The notes under the pieces are model-generated. The model searched no databases. It saw only the letters and a program-made list of their open reading frames with translations, and was not told where the DNA came from. Below, piece by piece: positions 41,823 through 49,849 of a stretch of DNA of 64,000 bases. The position numbers were made by a program, and so were the translations under genes. Source of the DNA: Candidatus Binatia bacterium (GTDB lineage Bacteria > Desulfobacterota > Binatia > Bin18); assembly GCA_022820725.1 (NCBI GenBank), contig JAJEFA010000009.1, positions 310,001 through 374,000 of the forward strand. The letters are read 5' to 3'. Every line of letters starts with the position of its first letter. Position 1 is the stretch's first letter.

Positions 41823-42802
41823 TACTCGCCCGTGTCGCAGATTCTCTCTACTGGATGAACCGCTACCTGGAACGAGTGGAACACACCGCACGTCTCCTGG
41901 GGTTGCAGCTCGAACACCTCCCCTCCAGCCCGGTCCAGGAAATCGCCAATGGCTGGCGACGGCTCTTCAGCAGTCTTGATGCGCGTCCCCCCGGTGCGGA
42001 TATCTACGGTGGCCCGGAGGACGAGGACGATTTCTTTTTCGCCGACGGCTATACCCTGACCGACTATCTGACCTTCGATACCACCAATCCCACCTCTATT
42101 GTGTTCTGCCTGACCGCAGCGCGGGAAAACGCCCGCCAGGTACGCGACGCCATCAGCAATGGGATTTGGTCAAGCCTCAACCGCGCCTACCTGCGCTTAC
42201 GAGACACCAGCCTGGTTGATATCTGGTCCAGGGAACCCGTTATGTTGTACCGCGACATTGTCGAGACGGTCCAACTTTTCGACGGCGTGTGCGCAAGTTC
42301 CATGCGCCGTGATGCAGGCTGGCACTTTATGCGCATCGGTCGATTTATCGAGCGAGCCCAACTCGTCGGCTCCCTCCTTGAGGCGCATTGTGCCAACGTC
42401 AAGGACACAGCCGAGGAAGATAGTGACTGGGCGGGCCTCCTTCGGGCCTGTAATGCCTTTGAAGCCTACTGCCAGCTCCACGGTGCCCAGATCGGCAGAG
42501 ACAAGGTACTGGGCTTTCTGGTGTACGATGCCGAGTTGTCTTATTCCTTGCGTTTCGCCGTCAATCGGCTCCGGACGAGCCTGGAGACGATTGACCCCCC
42601 GGTCCGCGGACGCCTGCCGGCGGAGCCATACGAGATTGTTGGCCGTCTGGATTCGGCCCTCTCCCACCATATGGTCAATCTGACAGATGGTGGAGGAGGC
42701 TGGTATGACCTTGCCGATCTCGTTATATTGTGCCGGAATTTTCATGAGGCCCTCGAGCGGACCTATGTCTATTATCCAACCGAAGCGCAGGCTGCTTCCT
42801 GA
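41819..42802 (+). CDS. Alpha-E domain protein (DUF403)
   Basis: A 327-residue, mostly helical protein of the alpha-E family. LARVADSLYWMNRYLERVEH at the N-terminus is the signature, and FDGVCASSMRRDAGWHFMRI with GRFIERAQLVGSLLEAH repeats the E-x-x-x-R theme. It is the invariant partner of the permuted ATP-grasp protein; the enzymatic role is not established. It begins with GTG inside the stop codon of that gene and ends directly before the RsbW-like gene, with no spacer (TGA-ATG). Tight packing with signalling genes is what is unusual here. Confidence 0.87.
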   Translation: MILARVADSLYWMNRYLERVEHTARLLGLQLEHLPSSPVQEIANGWRRLFSSLDARPPGADIYGGPEDEDDFFFADGYTLTDYLTFDTTNPTSIVFCLTAARENARQVRDAISNGIWSSLNRAYLRLRDTSLVDIWSREPVMLYRDIVETVQLFDGVCASSMRRDAGWHFMRIGRFIERAQLVGSLLEAHCANVKDTAEEDSDWAGLLRACNAFEAYCQLHGAQIGRDKVLGFLVYDAELSYSLRFAVNRLRTSLETIDPPVRGRLPAEPYEIVGRLDSALSHHMVNLTDGGGGWYDLADLVILCRNFHEALERTYVYYPTEAQAAS

Positions 42803-43294
42803 ATGTCCGGCGGACGCACCACGCGTATCATGGTGAAACCGATGCCGTCCCGCGAACCTCAATCGAGCATTGATATCTCCCTCGCCCCCGACCTTTCCGC
42901 CCTTCGCATGCTCGCCCAGGCTATCCAGGAGTTCGGGACTGCCCACGCGCTCAGTCTGGATCTTCAAAGTCGCTTGAACCTCGTCCTGGACGAACTAGTC
43001 ACGAACAGCGTGTGCTATGCCCTGCCGGACCTTGCCGACCCCGAGCTTCGCCTCCGCCTATTCGTTGACCAGGACACCATCGTTGCGCAAATCGAGGACA
43101 ACGGTGAGGCGTACAATCCATTTGAGGAGGCCCCGGAGCCGGATACCAGTCTGGGACTTGCGGAGCGTCCCATAGGCGGTCTCGGCGTCTTTTTTGTCAA
43201 GAAGCTGACCGACAGTAGCACCTATGAGCGCATCGACGGGCGCAATCGTATTACCCTGAAAACCGCGATTGGAGGGCAAGCCTGTGACGAATGA
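42803..43294 (+). CDS. RsbW-like anti-sigma serine kinase (HATPase domain)
   Basis: A 163-residue protein with a GHKL ATPase domain. LNLVLDELVTNSVCYALPD is the N box (E and N ligands for Mg-ATP). VAQIEDNGEAYNPFEE is the D-x-G box, and LAERPIGGLGVFFVKKLTD is the G-rich lid. This matches RsbW/SpoIIAB-type kinases, which phosphorylate a STAS partner and sequester a sigma factor. The start is at 42803; about 25 residues before the domain are unstructured. It overlaps the STAS gene by 11 bases. No sigma gene is adjacent, so the target is elsewhere or non-sigma. Confidence 0.87.
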   Translation: MSGGRTTRIMVKPMPSREPQSSIDISLAPDLSALRMLAQAIQEFGTAHALSLDLQSRLNLVLDELVTNSVCYALPDLADPELRLRLFVDQDTIVAQIEDNGEAYNPFEEAPEPDTSLGLAERPIGGLGVFFVKKLTDSSTYERIDGRNRITLKTAIGGQACDE

Positions 43295-43634
43295 AAATGC
43301 GCTGTCCGTGCAAACCGAACGCAACGAAAAGGCCGTTATCGTCTGCCCGGTGGGGCGGGTGGACGGGAGCAATGTAGGGGTCCTGGAAAGCGCTATTCGA
43401 GAGCTACTCGATGCGGGCCAGAAGACGCTGATCTTCGATTTTGAGGAGCTGAACTATATCAGCAGTGCTGGCTTGCGCGTGCTTCTGGTAACAGCCCGAC
43501 GGACACAGGCGGAAGGGGGAAAGGCGCTATTTTGCGGGCTGGCCGAACACATCGCCCATGTCTTTGAGATCAGCGGGTTCACGAACATTCTGACGATCTG
43601 TCAGAGCCGGAGCGAGGCTCTGGCCGCCTTGTAG
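43284..43634 (+). CDS. STAS-domain anti-sigma factor antagonist (RsbV/SpoIIAA-like)
   Basis: A 116-residue STAS protein. IFDFEELNYISSAGLRVLLV contains the serine (first or second of the S-S pair before AGLR) phosphorylated by the kinase and dephosphorylated by the phosphatase. RVDGSNVGVLESAIRELL completes the fold. I start it at GTG 43284, since GGAGG lies nine bases upstream and it overlaps the end of the kinase gene. Next to a kinase and a phosphatase, it forms a complete partner-switching trio. Confidence 0.88.
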   Translation: MTNENALSVQTERNEKAVIVCPVGRVDGSNVGVLESAIRELLDAGQKTLIFDFEELNYISSAGLRVLLVTARRTQAEGGKALFCGLAEHIAHVFEISGFTNILTICQSRSEALAAL

Positions 43635-43663
43635 ACACCGACTCCGAAGAGAGGAACCACACT

Positions 43664-44854
43664 TTGACGACATCACCCGTCCGACTCCTCGTGGTAGACG
43701 ACGAAGAAGACCTTGAGCTGCTGATCCGCCAGAAATTTCGCCGTCGTATCCGTAAGGGCGAATTCGACTTTGTTTTTGCCCATAATGGCCAGGAAGCACT
43801 CGAAAAGCTCGCCGAGAACCCTGACATTCACTTGGTACTCTCGGATATCAACATGCCCGTCATGGACGGGCTCGCGCTGCTGAGCAAACTCGAAGACACG
43901 AACCCTGACGTCCAGGCGGTCATCGTTTCCGCCTACGGTGACATGGAGAATATCCGTACCGCCATGAACCGGGGCGCCTTCGATTTTGTGACCAAACCGA
44001 TCAATTTTGACGACCTCGAAATCACGATTGAAAAGACGCTCAACCATATCCGCGCCCTGGAAACCGCCCAGGAAGCGCGGGACCGGCTCGTCGTCCTCAA
44101 GCGGGAACTCGATGTGGCCCAGCAGGTGCAAATGTCCGCCCTGCCCAAGGAGATCCCGAGCAGCGAGACCCACGATGTCCAGGCACTGATGATCCCGGCC
44201 CTGGAAGTCGGTGGGGACTTCTACGATTTTTTTCCCCTGAGCGATGAACTGATCGGTCTGGTCATCGCGGATGTCTCGGGCAAAGGGATTCCGGCAGCAC
44301 TGTTTACCCTCATGACGCGGACCCTCCTCAAGGGGACAGCCCGAGATTCCCCGTCACCCGCCGACTGCCTGAGCAGGGTGAACGATCTGCTGGCCGAGGA
44401 CAACGAGACCTGTATTTTTATCACTCTTTTCTATGGGGTGTTTGATCTGCGGGACGGCGTCTTCCGTTACAGCAACGGTGGGCATAACCCACCCCGCCTG
44501 GTGCGGAGCGATTCCCGGATCGAGGAGATTCCCCCCACTGAGAATCTGGTCCTCGGGATTGCCCCCGGACACGAATATCGCAACGGTGAGGTCCGGCTTG
44601 CCCCCGGGGATGCCCTTTTCCTGTACACAGACGGCATTACCGAGGCCCAGAACACCAATGATGAGGAGTTTGGAGAAGAGCGCCTCGATACGAAACTGGC
44701 CAGCCTTGGGCAGGTATCCGCCCGTGATATTGTAACCACGGTCGTCGATGAGGTGCGTGCCTTTGCCGGAGATGCGCCGCAATCGGACGATATTACCTGC
44801 ATCGCCATGCGCTTCGCCGCCCCTCTCTCTTCCTCCACTGTCGACGGAACATGA
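43664..44854 (+). CDS. Response regulator with PP2C-type phosphatase (RsbU/RsbP-like)
   Basis: A 396-residue protein. The N-terminal receiver domain (about 6-125) has DDEE for Mg, the phosphoacceptor D61 in LVLSDINMPVMDG, and KPI near residue 108. A coiled linker (LVVLKRELDVAQQVQMSALP) leads to a SpoIIE-type PP2C domain with GGDFYDFF, DVSGKGIPAA, LYTDGITEA and SDDITCIAM metal-binding motifs. It should dephosphorylate the STAS protein when the receiver is phosphorylated, presumably by the kinase at 46017. It starts with TTG. Its stop overlaps the next start (ATGA). Confidence 0.9.
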   Translation: MTTSPVRLLVVDDEEDLELLIRQKFRRRIRKGEFDFVFAHNGQEALEKLAENPDIHLVLSDINMPVMDGLALLSKLEDTNPDVQAVIVSAYGDMENIRTAMNRGAFDFVTKPINFDDLEITIEKTLNHIRALETAQEARDRLVVLKRELDVAQQVQMSALPKEIPSSETHDVQALMIPALEVGGDFYDFFPLSDELIGLVIADVSGKGIPAALFTLMTRTLLKGTARDSPSPADCLSRVNDLLAEDNETCIFITLFYGVFDLRDGVFRYSNGGHNPPRLVRSDSRIEEIPPTENLVLGIAPGHEYRNGEVRLAPGDALFLYTDGITEAQNTNDEEFGEERLDTKLASLGQVSARDIVTTVVDEVRAFAGDAPQSDDITCIAMRFAAPLSSSTVDGT

Positions 44855-46020
44855 TGCACCCTACTACGGCCCTTTTTCGTGCTATCCTGGGTCTCGTCGC
44901 CTGGGTCGGCGTGATGTTGCAGGCCGTACAGACGGTTGGCGCCGAAGATCTGGTCTTTGGTCAGTCCGCAGCCTTGAGCGGCCCGGCCCGAGCCCTGGGC
45001 CAGGGGATGCGAGTCGGCCTGCTTGCCGCTTTCGAGGCGGTCAATCAGCAGGGGGGGGTACATGGCCAGCGCCTCGTCCTGGATTCCCTGGATGATGCCT
45101 ATGAACCCGAGGCGGCCATCACCAACACTCGTGAGCTCATCCAGCGTAACGTCTTTGCCCTAGTTGGCGCGGTTGGCACCCCGACTTCTCTGGCCGCCCA
45201 GCCGATTGCCACTGAGGCCGGTGTTCCCTATCTCGCGCCCTTTACCGGGGCGGAGTTCCTGCGCGACGCCCAACTCCGGCCCAATGTGCTCAATATGCGG
45301 GCCTCCTACTATCAGGAAACCGAGGAGATGGTCGCCCGTCTCACTGCCGACCTGGGTGTGCAGCGGATCGGCATTCTCTACCAGAACGATTCCTATGGAC
45401 GCGCCGGGCTGACGGGCGTACGCCGTGCCGTCGCCCGTCTTAATCTGCCCCTCGTTGTGGAAGCGGACTATCCGCGCAATACCGAGGCGGTCAAAGTCGC
45501 CCTGCTCGACCTGCGCCGCTCCCGGCCCGAGGCGATTGTCATCATCGGGGCCTACAGGCCCGCGGCCGCCCTGATCCGCTGGGCCAGGCGGCTCGACTTC
45601 AACCCGTATTTCATCAATATTTCCTTTGTCGGCAGTTCGGCCCTGGCGAGGGAACTCGGCCCCGACGGGGCCGGGGTCTATGTCACCCAGGTCGTTCCCT
45701 TCCCCACTGACGTCAGCCTCCCGGTCGTCGCCCACTATCAGCAAGCCCTGGCTGCGGTGGACCCGGAGAGTACGCCGGGCTTCGTGTCGCTGGAAGGGTA
45801 TCTGGCGGGCCGCCTCGTAGCAGAGGGCCTGCGTCTGGCCGGACCCAATCCAACCAGGACAGGATTTCTTGACGCGCTACGAAAGGCTGAGACCATCGAC
45901 CTTGACGGTTTCCTGCTGCGCTATGGTCCGGCTGACAATCAGGGTTCCGACCAGGTCTATCTGACCATTATCGACAGTCAGGGACGTTTTCGATCAGTCC
46001 GGAAAATGGTGCCGCAATGA
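44851..46020 (+). CDS. Periplasmic ligand-binding protein (branched-chain amino acid type)
   Basis: A 389-residue protein with a signal peptide (LVAWVGVMLQAVQTVGA before EDLVFG). It has the type I periplasmic binding fold: FGQSAALSGPARALGQGMRVG is the ligand-binding opening, NDSYGRAGLTGVRRAV is the hinge region, and RRSRPEAIVIIGAY follows. No permease or ATPase genes are present, so it is not a transport subunit. It lies between a PP2C phosphatase and a histidine kinase with ATGA overlaps both sides, which implies it is the sensor that delivers the ligand signal to the kinase. Confidence 0.87.
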   Translation: MMHPTTALFRAILGLVAWVGVMLQAVQTVGAEDLVFGQSAALSGPARALGQGMRVGLLAAFEAVNQQGGVHGQRLVLDSLDDAYEPEAAITNTRELIQRNVFALVGAVGTPTSLAAQPIATEAGVPYLAPFTGAEFLRDAQLRPNVLNMRASYYQETEEMVARLTADLGVQRIGILYQNDSYGRAGLTGVRRAVARLNLPLVVEADYPRNTEAVKVALLDLRRSRPEAIVIIGAYRPAAALIRWARRLDFNPYFINISFVGSSALARELGPDGAGVYVTQVVPFPTDVSLPVVAHYQQALAAVDPESTPGFVSLEGYLAGRLVAEGLRLAGPNPTRTGFLDALRKAETIDLDGFLLRYGPADNQGSDQVYLTIIDSQGRFRSVRKMVPQ

Positions 46021-48305
46021 GCCATGACGACCGCCCCGTCACCACCTCCGGAGAAGCCCTGGCCCTGCGCCCTTCCCCCTCTGCAGAAGGAGTGGAACCG
46101 GAAAAGGGAAGCCGGCTCCGCCTCGGGATCGGGCCACAGCTCTATATCGGTCTGCTGGGCGGCGTCCTGCTGACCCTGAGTGCCAGTCTGGTGGCTTATT
46201 TCTCTTTTCACCAGATTGTCCAGCACGGCTCCCGGCTGACGGAGTCCAGCATCCCCAACCTGAGCAGTGCGGTAGACGCGGCGCGCCAGAGTTCGGTTGT
46301 GGTGAACGGGGCACTCCGCCTCATCTCCGCCTCTTCGCTCCAGGAACACGGAACAGTGGCCGAGGAGTTGGCCAGAGAACAGTCCGCCCTCAGCACCCTC
46401 ATCCAGGAACTCGCGTCCCAGACCGCCTTTGGTGAACAGACCCGGCTGATCGAGGACCACCTCGCCGAACTGAGCGTCCACCTGGAGCTCATCCAACAAT
46501 CGGCCGCCCGCCGTCTGGTCATCGCACAGGCATTGGAGGGCCTCAAGCTGGAACTTGACGAGACGAACCGACGTATCGAGCAACACATCGTGACCCTGAT
46601 CGATGATCAGAACTTCTATCTGGTGGAGGGGCTGCGCCGCCTGCAAGACCAGCCGAGCCCGATCAATGAGCGCGCTTCCGAAACCGAGCTCACCTACTCC
46701 CGAGACCTGACAACCCTGAACCACCAGGCCAATCTCGCCGTGCTCCTGTTGAGCAATGCCCTGGCCCTGTCCGACCGGGGCCTGCTTCCGCCCCTCCGCG
46801 AGCGCTTCCGCAGTACCGTGCAGAACTTCCGGCGCGCCTATGAGCGGCTGTCGGTGCGGACCCCGGACAGCGTTCTCGGAACAGACCTGGAGCGCCTGGC
46901 ACAAATGGGGGAGGCTGATGAAGGGAGCGCTCCCTTACGCGAAGAATCCCTTCCCTCGTTGACCAGTGCGGTGATCGATACTGGGATTATTCCCCTGCGC
47001 GAAGAAACCCTGCTTCGCCTGGAGCAGGAAGAGGCGGCGCTGGCAAAAGGTCGTGCGGCTTCTGCCATGCTCCTCACCGAGGTGAACACCCTGGTAGCAG
47101 AGATCAACGATGAAGCGGTCGAATCCAGTAACGCCGCCCAGTCTGCCGCCCAGACCGGGCGGTTGATCCTCGGAGTCCTCAACGTCCTGAGCATCTCAGG
47201 CGCCCTTCTCATCGGCTGGTTATTTGTCGGACGCTATATGATTCGCCGCTTGGTTGGGCTGGCCACGGCCATGCGCTCCATGGCCGGCGGCGACCTGGAG
47301 GTGCCGGTCGAGGTGAAGGGCAATGACGAGGTGACGGATATGGCCAACGCCCTGGAAGTGTTCCGACGCTACGCCCTGGAAGTGCAGCGGCTGAACCTGG
47401 TCGAGAAGCTGGCCAAAGAGCTGGATGCGAAGAACCACACCCTTGAGCAGACCTTGGAACATCTCGAACAGGCGCAAGAACAGATCGTCGCCGAACAAAA
47501 ACTCGCCTCACTCGGTCAGCTCACCGCCGGGGTGGCCCATGAAATCAAGAATCCGCTCAATTTTGTGAGTAACTTCTCCGAAGTGTCCGTCGAACTGGTT
47601 GATGAGATCGAGGAAGTCATGGAGGAAGCGCAGACCGGAGAGGGCGAGTTGTCTGAAGAAATCACCCCTATCCTCTCCGACCTCAGGCTGAACCTCCAGA
47701 AGGTCAAGGAGCATAGCCAACGCGCCGACGGTATCGTGCGGAGCATGCTCGAACATTCCCGCAGTGGGCCGGGGGATTGGCGCGAGACCGACCTGAACGC
47801 CCTGCTGAAGCAATACGTGGACCTCTCCTATCACGCGGTGCGCGCCCGCAATACGGACTTCAATGTGACGCTGACCCAGGACCTCGACCCGGAAATGGGC
47901 ATGCTCACGGTTGTTCCCCAGGACATCGGCCGGGTATTCCTCAATCTCGTCAACAATGCCTGCCAGGCCCTTGATGAAAAACGCCAAAACTCGGACGGGG
48001 GCTTTGAGCCGGAACTGCGTATCACCAGCCGCCGCCTGGAAGATCACGCCGAGTTCGACATTCGCGACAACGGCCCCGGTATTCCAGAGGAACTACGCGA
48101 GCGGATTTTCGAGCCCTTTGTGACCACCAAGAAACCGGGCGAAGGAACAGGACTTGGCCTATCGCTGACCATGGACATCCTTACCCGCCACGGGGGTTCC
48201 ATCCATCTCGACACCGAGGAGGGTGTTTTCACCGAGATGCGGGTGATCCTCCCGCTCGAACCGCCTCAGGACGCGGGTCACGAACCCCCTGCGGCAGCCG
48301 GGTAA
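46017..48305 (+). CDS. Membrane sensor histidine kinase
   Basis: A 762-residue kinase. TM1 (about residues 42-64) and TM2 (about 383-405) enclose a long helical periplasmic region, as in TorS, which also works with a periplasmic binding protein. A HAMP domain follows (RLVGLATAMRSMAGGDLEVP), then a coiled coil and the phosphoacceptor H508 in GVAHEIKNPLNF. ATPase boxes are NLVNNACQALDEK (N), DIRDNGPGIP (G1), EPFVTTKKPGEGTGLGL (F and G2). Its start overlaps the binding protein (ATGA). The receiver at 43664 is the obvious target. It ends the seven-gene unit. Confidence 0.93.
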   Translation: MSHDDRPVTTSGEALALRPSPSAEGVEPEKGSRLRLGIGPQLYIGLLGGVLLTLSASLVAYFSFHQIVQHGSRLTESSIPNLSSAVDAARQSSVVVNGALRLISASSLQEHGTVAEELAREQSALSTLIQELASQTAFGEQTRLIEDHLAELSVHLELIQQSAARRLVIAQALEGLKLELDETNRRIEQHIVTLIDDQNFYLVEGLRRLQDQPSPINERASETELTYSRDLTTLNHQANLAVLLLSNALALSDRGLLPPLRERFRSTVQNFRRAYERLSVRTPDSVLGTDLERLAQMGEADEGSAPLREESLPSLTSAVIDTGIIPLREETLLRLEQEEAALAKGRAASAMLLTEVNTLVAEINDEAVESSNAAQSAAQTGRLILGVLNVLSISGALLIGWLFVGRYMIRRLVGLATAMRSMAGGDLEVPVEVKGNDEVTDMANALEVFRRYALEVQRLNLVEKLAKELDAKNHTLEQTLEHLEQAQEQIVAEQKLASLGQLTAGVAHEIKNPLNFVSNFSEVSVELVDEIEEVMEEAQTGEGELSEEITPILSDLRLNLQKVKEHSQRADGIVRSMLEHSRSGPGDWRETDLNALLKQYVDLSYHAVRARNTDFNVTLTQDLDPEMGMLTVVPQDIGRVFLNLVNNACQALDEKRQNSDGGFEPELRITSRRLEDHAEFDIRDNGPGIPEELRERIFEPFVTTKKPGEGTGLGLSLTMDILTRHGGSIHLDTEEGVFTEMRVILPLEPPQDAGHEPPAAAG

Positions 48306-48407
48306 CCCGCTGTTTCTCGCTGGTGCTCCGACCTGCGTCCACCTTTGCGCTCCTGTGGCTGCCTGTGGTAGTCAAGAGCGGATACTCAACTCTCAAGGGG
48401 AAAGTCT

Positions 48408-48461
48408 ATGAAATTCTGGATGTTTCATCTCATGCCGTGGCCACATCTGCCCGGGAATTGA
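48408..48461 (+). pseudogene. 5' fragment of a luciferase-like (LLM) oxidoreductase gene
   Basis: AGGGGAAAGTCT, a ribosome site, precedes ATG and the peptide MKFWMFHLMPWPHLPGN, then TGA. MKF-x-x-FHLMPWPHLP is the typical opening of an LLM-class flavin/F420 monooxygenase in which it would continue with E-D-F. Homology ends within about 15 codons, so the rest was deleted. The TGA is not selenocysteine: no hairpin of SECIS type follows and further stops come at once. Confidence 0.65.
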
Positions 48462-48471
48462 TCTTTTCTAA

Positions 48472-48534
48472 CCAGAATTCTGGCTTGAACAGCCGCAACA
48501 CACGGCAGAAATCGTCACGCGATTTCTGCAATAA
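48472..48534 (+). pseudogene. 3' fragment of an alpha/beta hydrolase gene
   Basis: The frame reads PEFWLEQPQHTAEIVTRFLQ and then TAA. This is the usual ending of alpha/beta hydrolases, where the last helix follows the catalytic His. No His-containing part precedes it; a stop stands immediately before. It appears joined to the LLM fragment by deletion of both gene bodies. Confidence 0.5.
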
Positions 48535-48738
48535 AGCGTACCCCACTATGGGCGCCAAGCATGCATTGATCTCCTTGGTCTATCTCGTTGGTGCAGCCCT
48601 CATTTTCAGTCTTGCGCGGGCGGAGTTTTGGCAGGGGCGGATGCCCGCAGCGGACCCCTTAGAACACCATGACGAGCTGCCAGACTTTGCCTCGTCCGTG
48701 ATATAGGCTGGGCACTTCCCGCTTGGTTTTGGCGCTTC

Positions 48739-48763
48739 TTTCTTTCCTGTGATAGGAAAGAAA
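48739..48763. promoter_or_regulatory. Perfect inverted repeat upstream of fbp
   Basis: TTTCTTTCCT and its complement AGGAAAGAAA flank a five-base loop (GTGAT), 44 bases before the fbp start. No T-run follows, so it may be an operator or mRNA leader hairpin rather than a terminator. It is unusually A+T-rich and purine/pyrimidine-asymmetric for this DNA. Confidence 0.55.
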
Positions 48764-48807
48764 ACCGGGTCGTGTCATACGAAGAATAGCTGCGTAAGGA
48801 GGATGGT

Positions 48808-49803
48808 ATGTCCGACGAGAGGATCACGTTAACCCGTCATATTCTCATGCAACAACAGCAACATCCGGGTGCAACCGGAGAATTCTCTATTCTCTTGTCC
48901 CAAATTGCGCTGGCCGCAAAGAGAATCTCCCGACGGCTGAGGGTGGCCGGGCTGACCGGCGCGCTCGGGGCAAAAGACGAGATCAATGTGCAGGGCGAAA
49001 TCGTTCAGAAGTTGGACGAAATCTCGAATGACGCCTTCCTCGAATCGTTTGCCTATGGCGAACTCGTGTCGGACATGGTGTCCGAAGAGATGGATCAGCC
49101 GGCACAGATCCTGGGGAACGCCGACAAGGGGAAATATGTTGTCTTTGTCGATCCGCTGGACGGCTCGTCCAACATCGACGTCGATGTCACGATCGGCTCC
49201 ATTTTCTCCATACACCGTCGGCCGGCGGGTAGCGGTGATGCCTTAAAAAAGGCGTTGCACCTCAAGGGCAGAGAGCAGGTTGCAGCCGGCTATGCCTTGT
49301 ACGGACCCAATACCATGCTGGTCTATACCGCGGGTGCGGGCGTACACGGTTTTACCCTTGATCCCGGTATTGGTGATTTTTTTCTGTCGCACGAGAATAT
49401 TCATATTCCGCGCCGCGGCTCGACGTACAGCATCAACGAAGGCCGCCGTAACGCCTGGTTTCCCGAAACGCGGGACTATGTCGAATATTTGCAGACGACA
49501 GACAAAGACTCTGGACGGCCCTACTCCGGACGCTACGTGGGTTCCTTTGTCGCGGATTTTCACCGTACTTTGCTGAAAGGCGGCATCTTTCTCTATCCAG
49601 CCGACCCCAAGAACACGAACGGCAAGCTGCGGCTGATGTACGAGGCCGCGCCTATGGCCCTGGTCATCGAACAAGCCGGCGGTCAGGCCAGTAACGGGCG
49701 GCGGCCGATTCTGGACCTCGTTCCCGATGCTCTGCATCAACGCACCCCCCTCCTCATTGGCAGTGCCGAGGATGTGGAACGGGCAGAGTCTTTTTATGCA
49801 TAA
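48808..49803 (+). CDS. fbp: Fructose-1,6-bisphosphatase, class I
   Basis: A 331-residue gluconeogenic enzyme. VFVDPLDGSSNIDVDVTIGS is the metal-binding core (D-P-L-D-G-S-S), LTRHILMQQQQHPGATGEF opens the fold, and GGQASNGRRPILDLVPDALH forms the C-terminal substrate segment. RYVGSFVADFHRTLLKGGIF is also conserved. A ribosome site (AAGGAGG) precedes the ATG. The aldolase gene follows 46 bases later, so the two consecutive gluconeogenic steps (aldolase then phosphatase) are coded together. Confidence 0.95.
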   Translation: MSDERITLTRHILMQQQQHPGATGEFSILLSQIALAAKRISRRLRVAGLTGALGAKDEINVQGEIVQKLDEISNDAFLESFAYGELVSDMVSEEMDQPAQILGNADKGKYVVFVDPLDGSSNIDVDVTIGSIFSIHRRPAGSGDALKKALHLKGREQVAAGYALYGPNTMLVYTAGAGVHGFTLDPGIGDFFLSHENIHIPRRGSTYSINEGRRNAWFPETRDYVEYLQTTDKDSGRPYSGRYVGSFVADFHRTLLKGGIFLYPADPKNTNGKLRLMYEAAPMALVIEQAGGQASNGRRPILDLVPDALHQRTPLLIGSAEDVERAESFYA

Positions 49804-49849
49804 ACGGCACTGATATGTATCTCAAGAACGCCCGTGAGGAGGTAGGATC

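Larger units (their letters stand above)
48306..48807. other. 500-base intergenic stretch with gene debris
   Basis: Between the histidine kinase and fbp. It holds two recognisable gene fragments (48408-48461 and 48472-48534), a possible 52-residue open frame at 48549-48707 with one hydrophobic segment but no ribosome site, and an inverted repeat at 48739-48763. One long frame spanning it (48323-48706) has no family features. It looks like a deletion scar where genes were lost. Confidence 0.6.

Noticed and set aside
48459..48461. TGA of the LLM-like fragment as selenocysteine
   Set aside because: No stem-loop of SECIS type follows and further in-frame stops come within ten codons.
48323..48706. 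A 127-residue plus-strand gene
   Set aside because: It has no ribosome site or recognisable domain and overlaps the remnants of two other genes in other frames.
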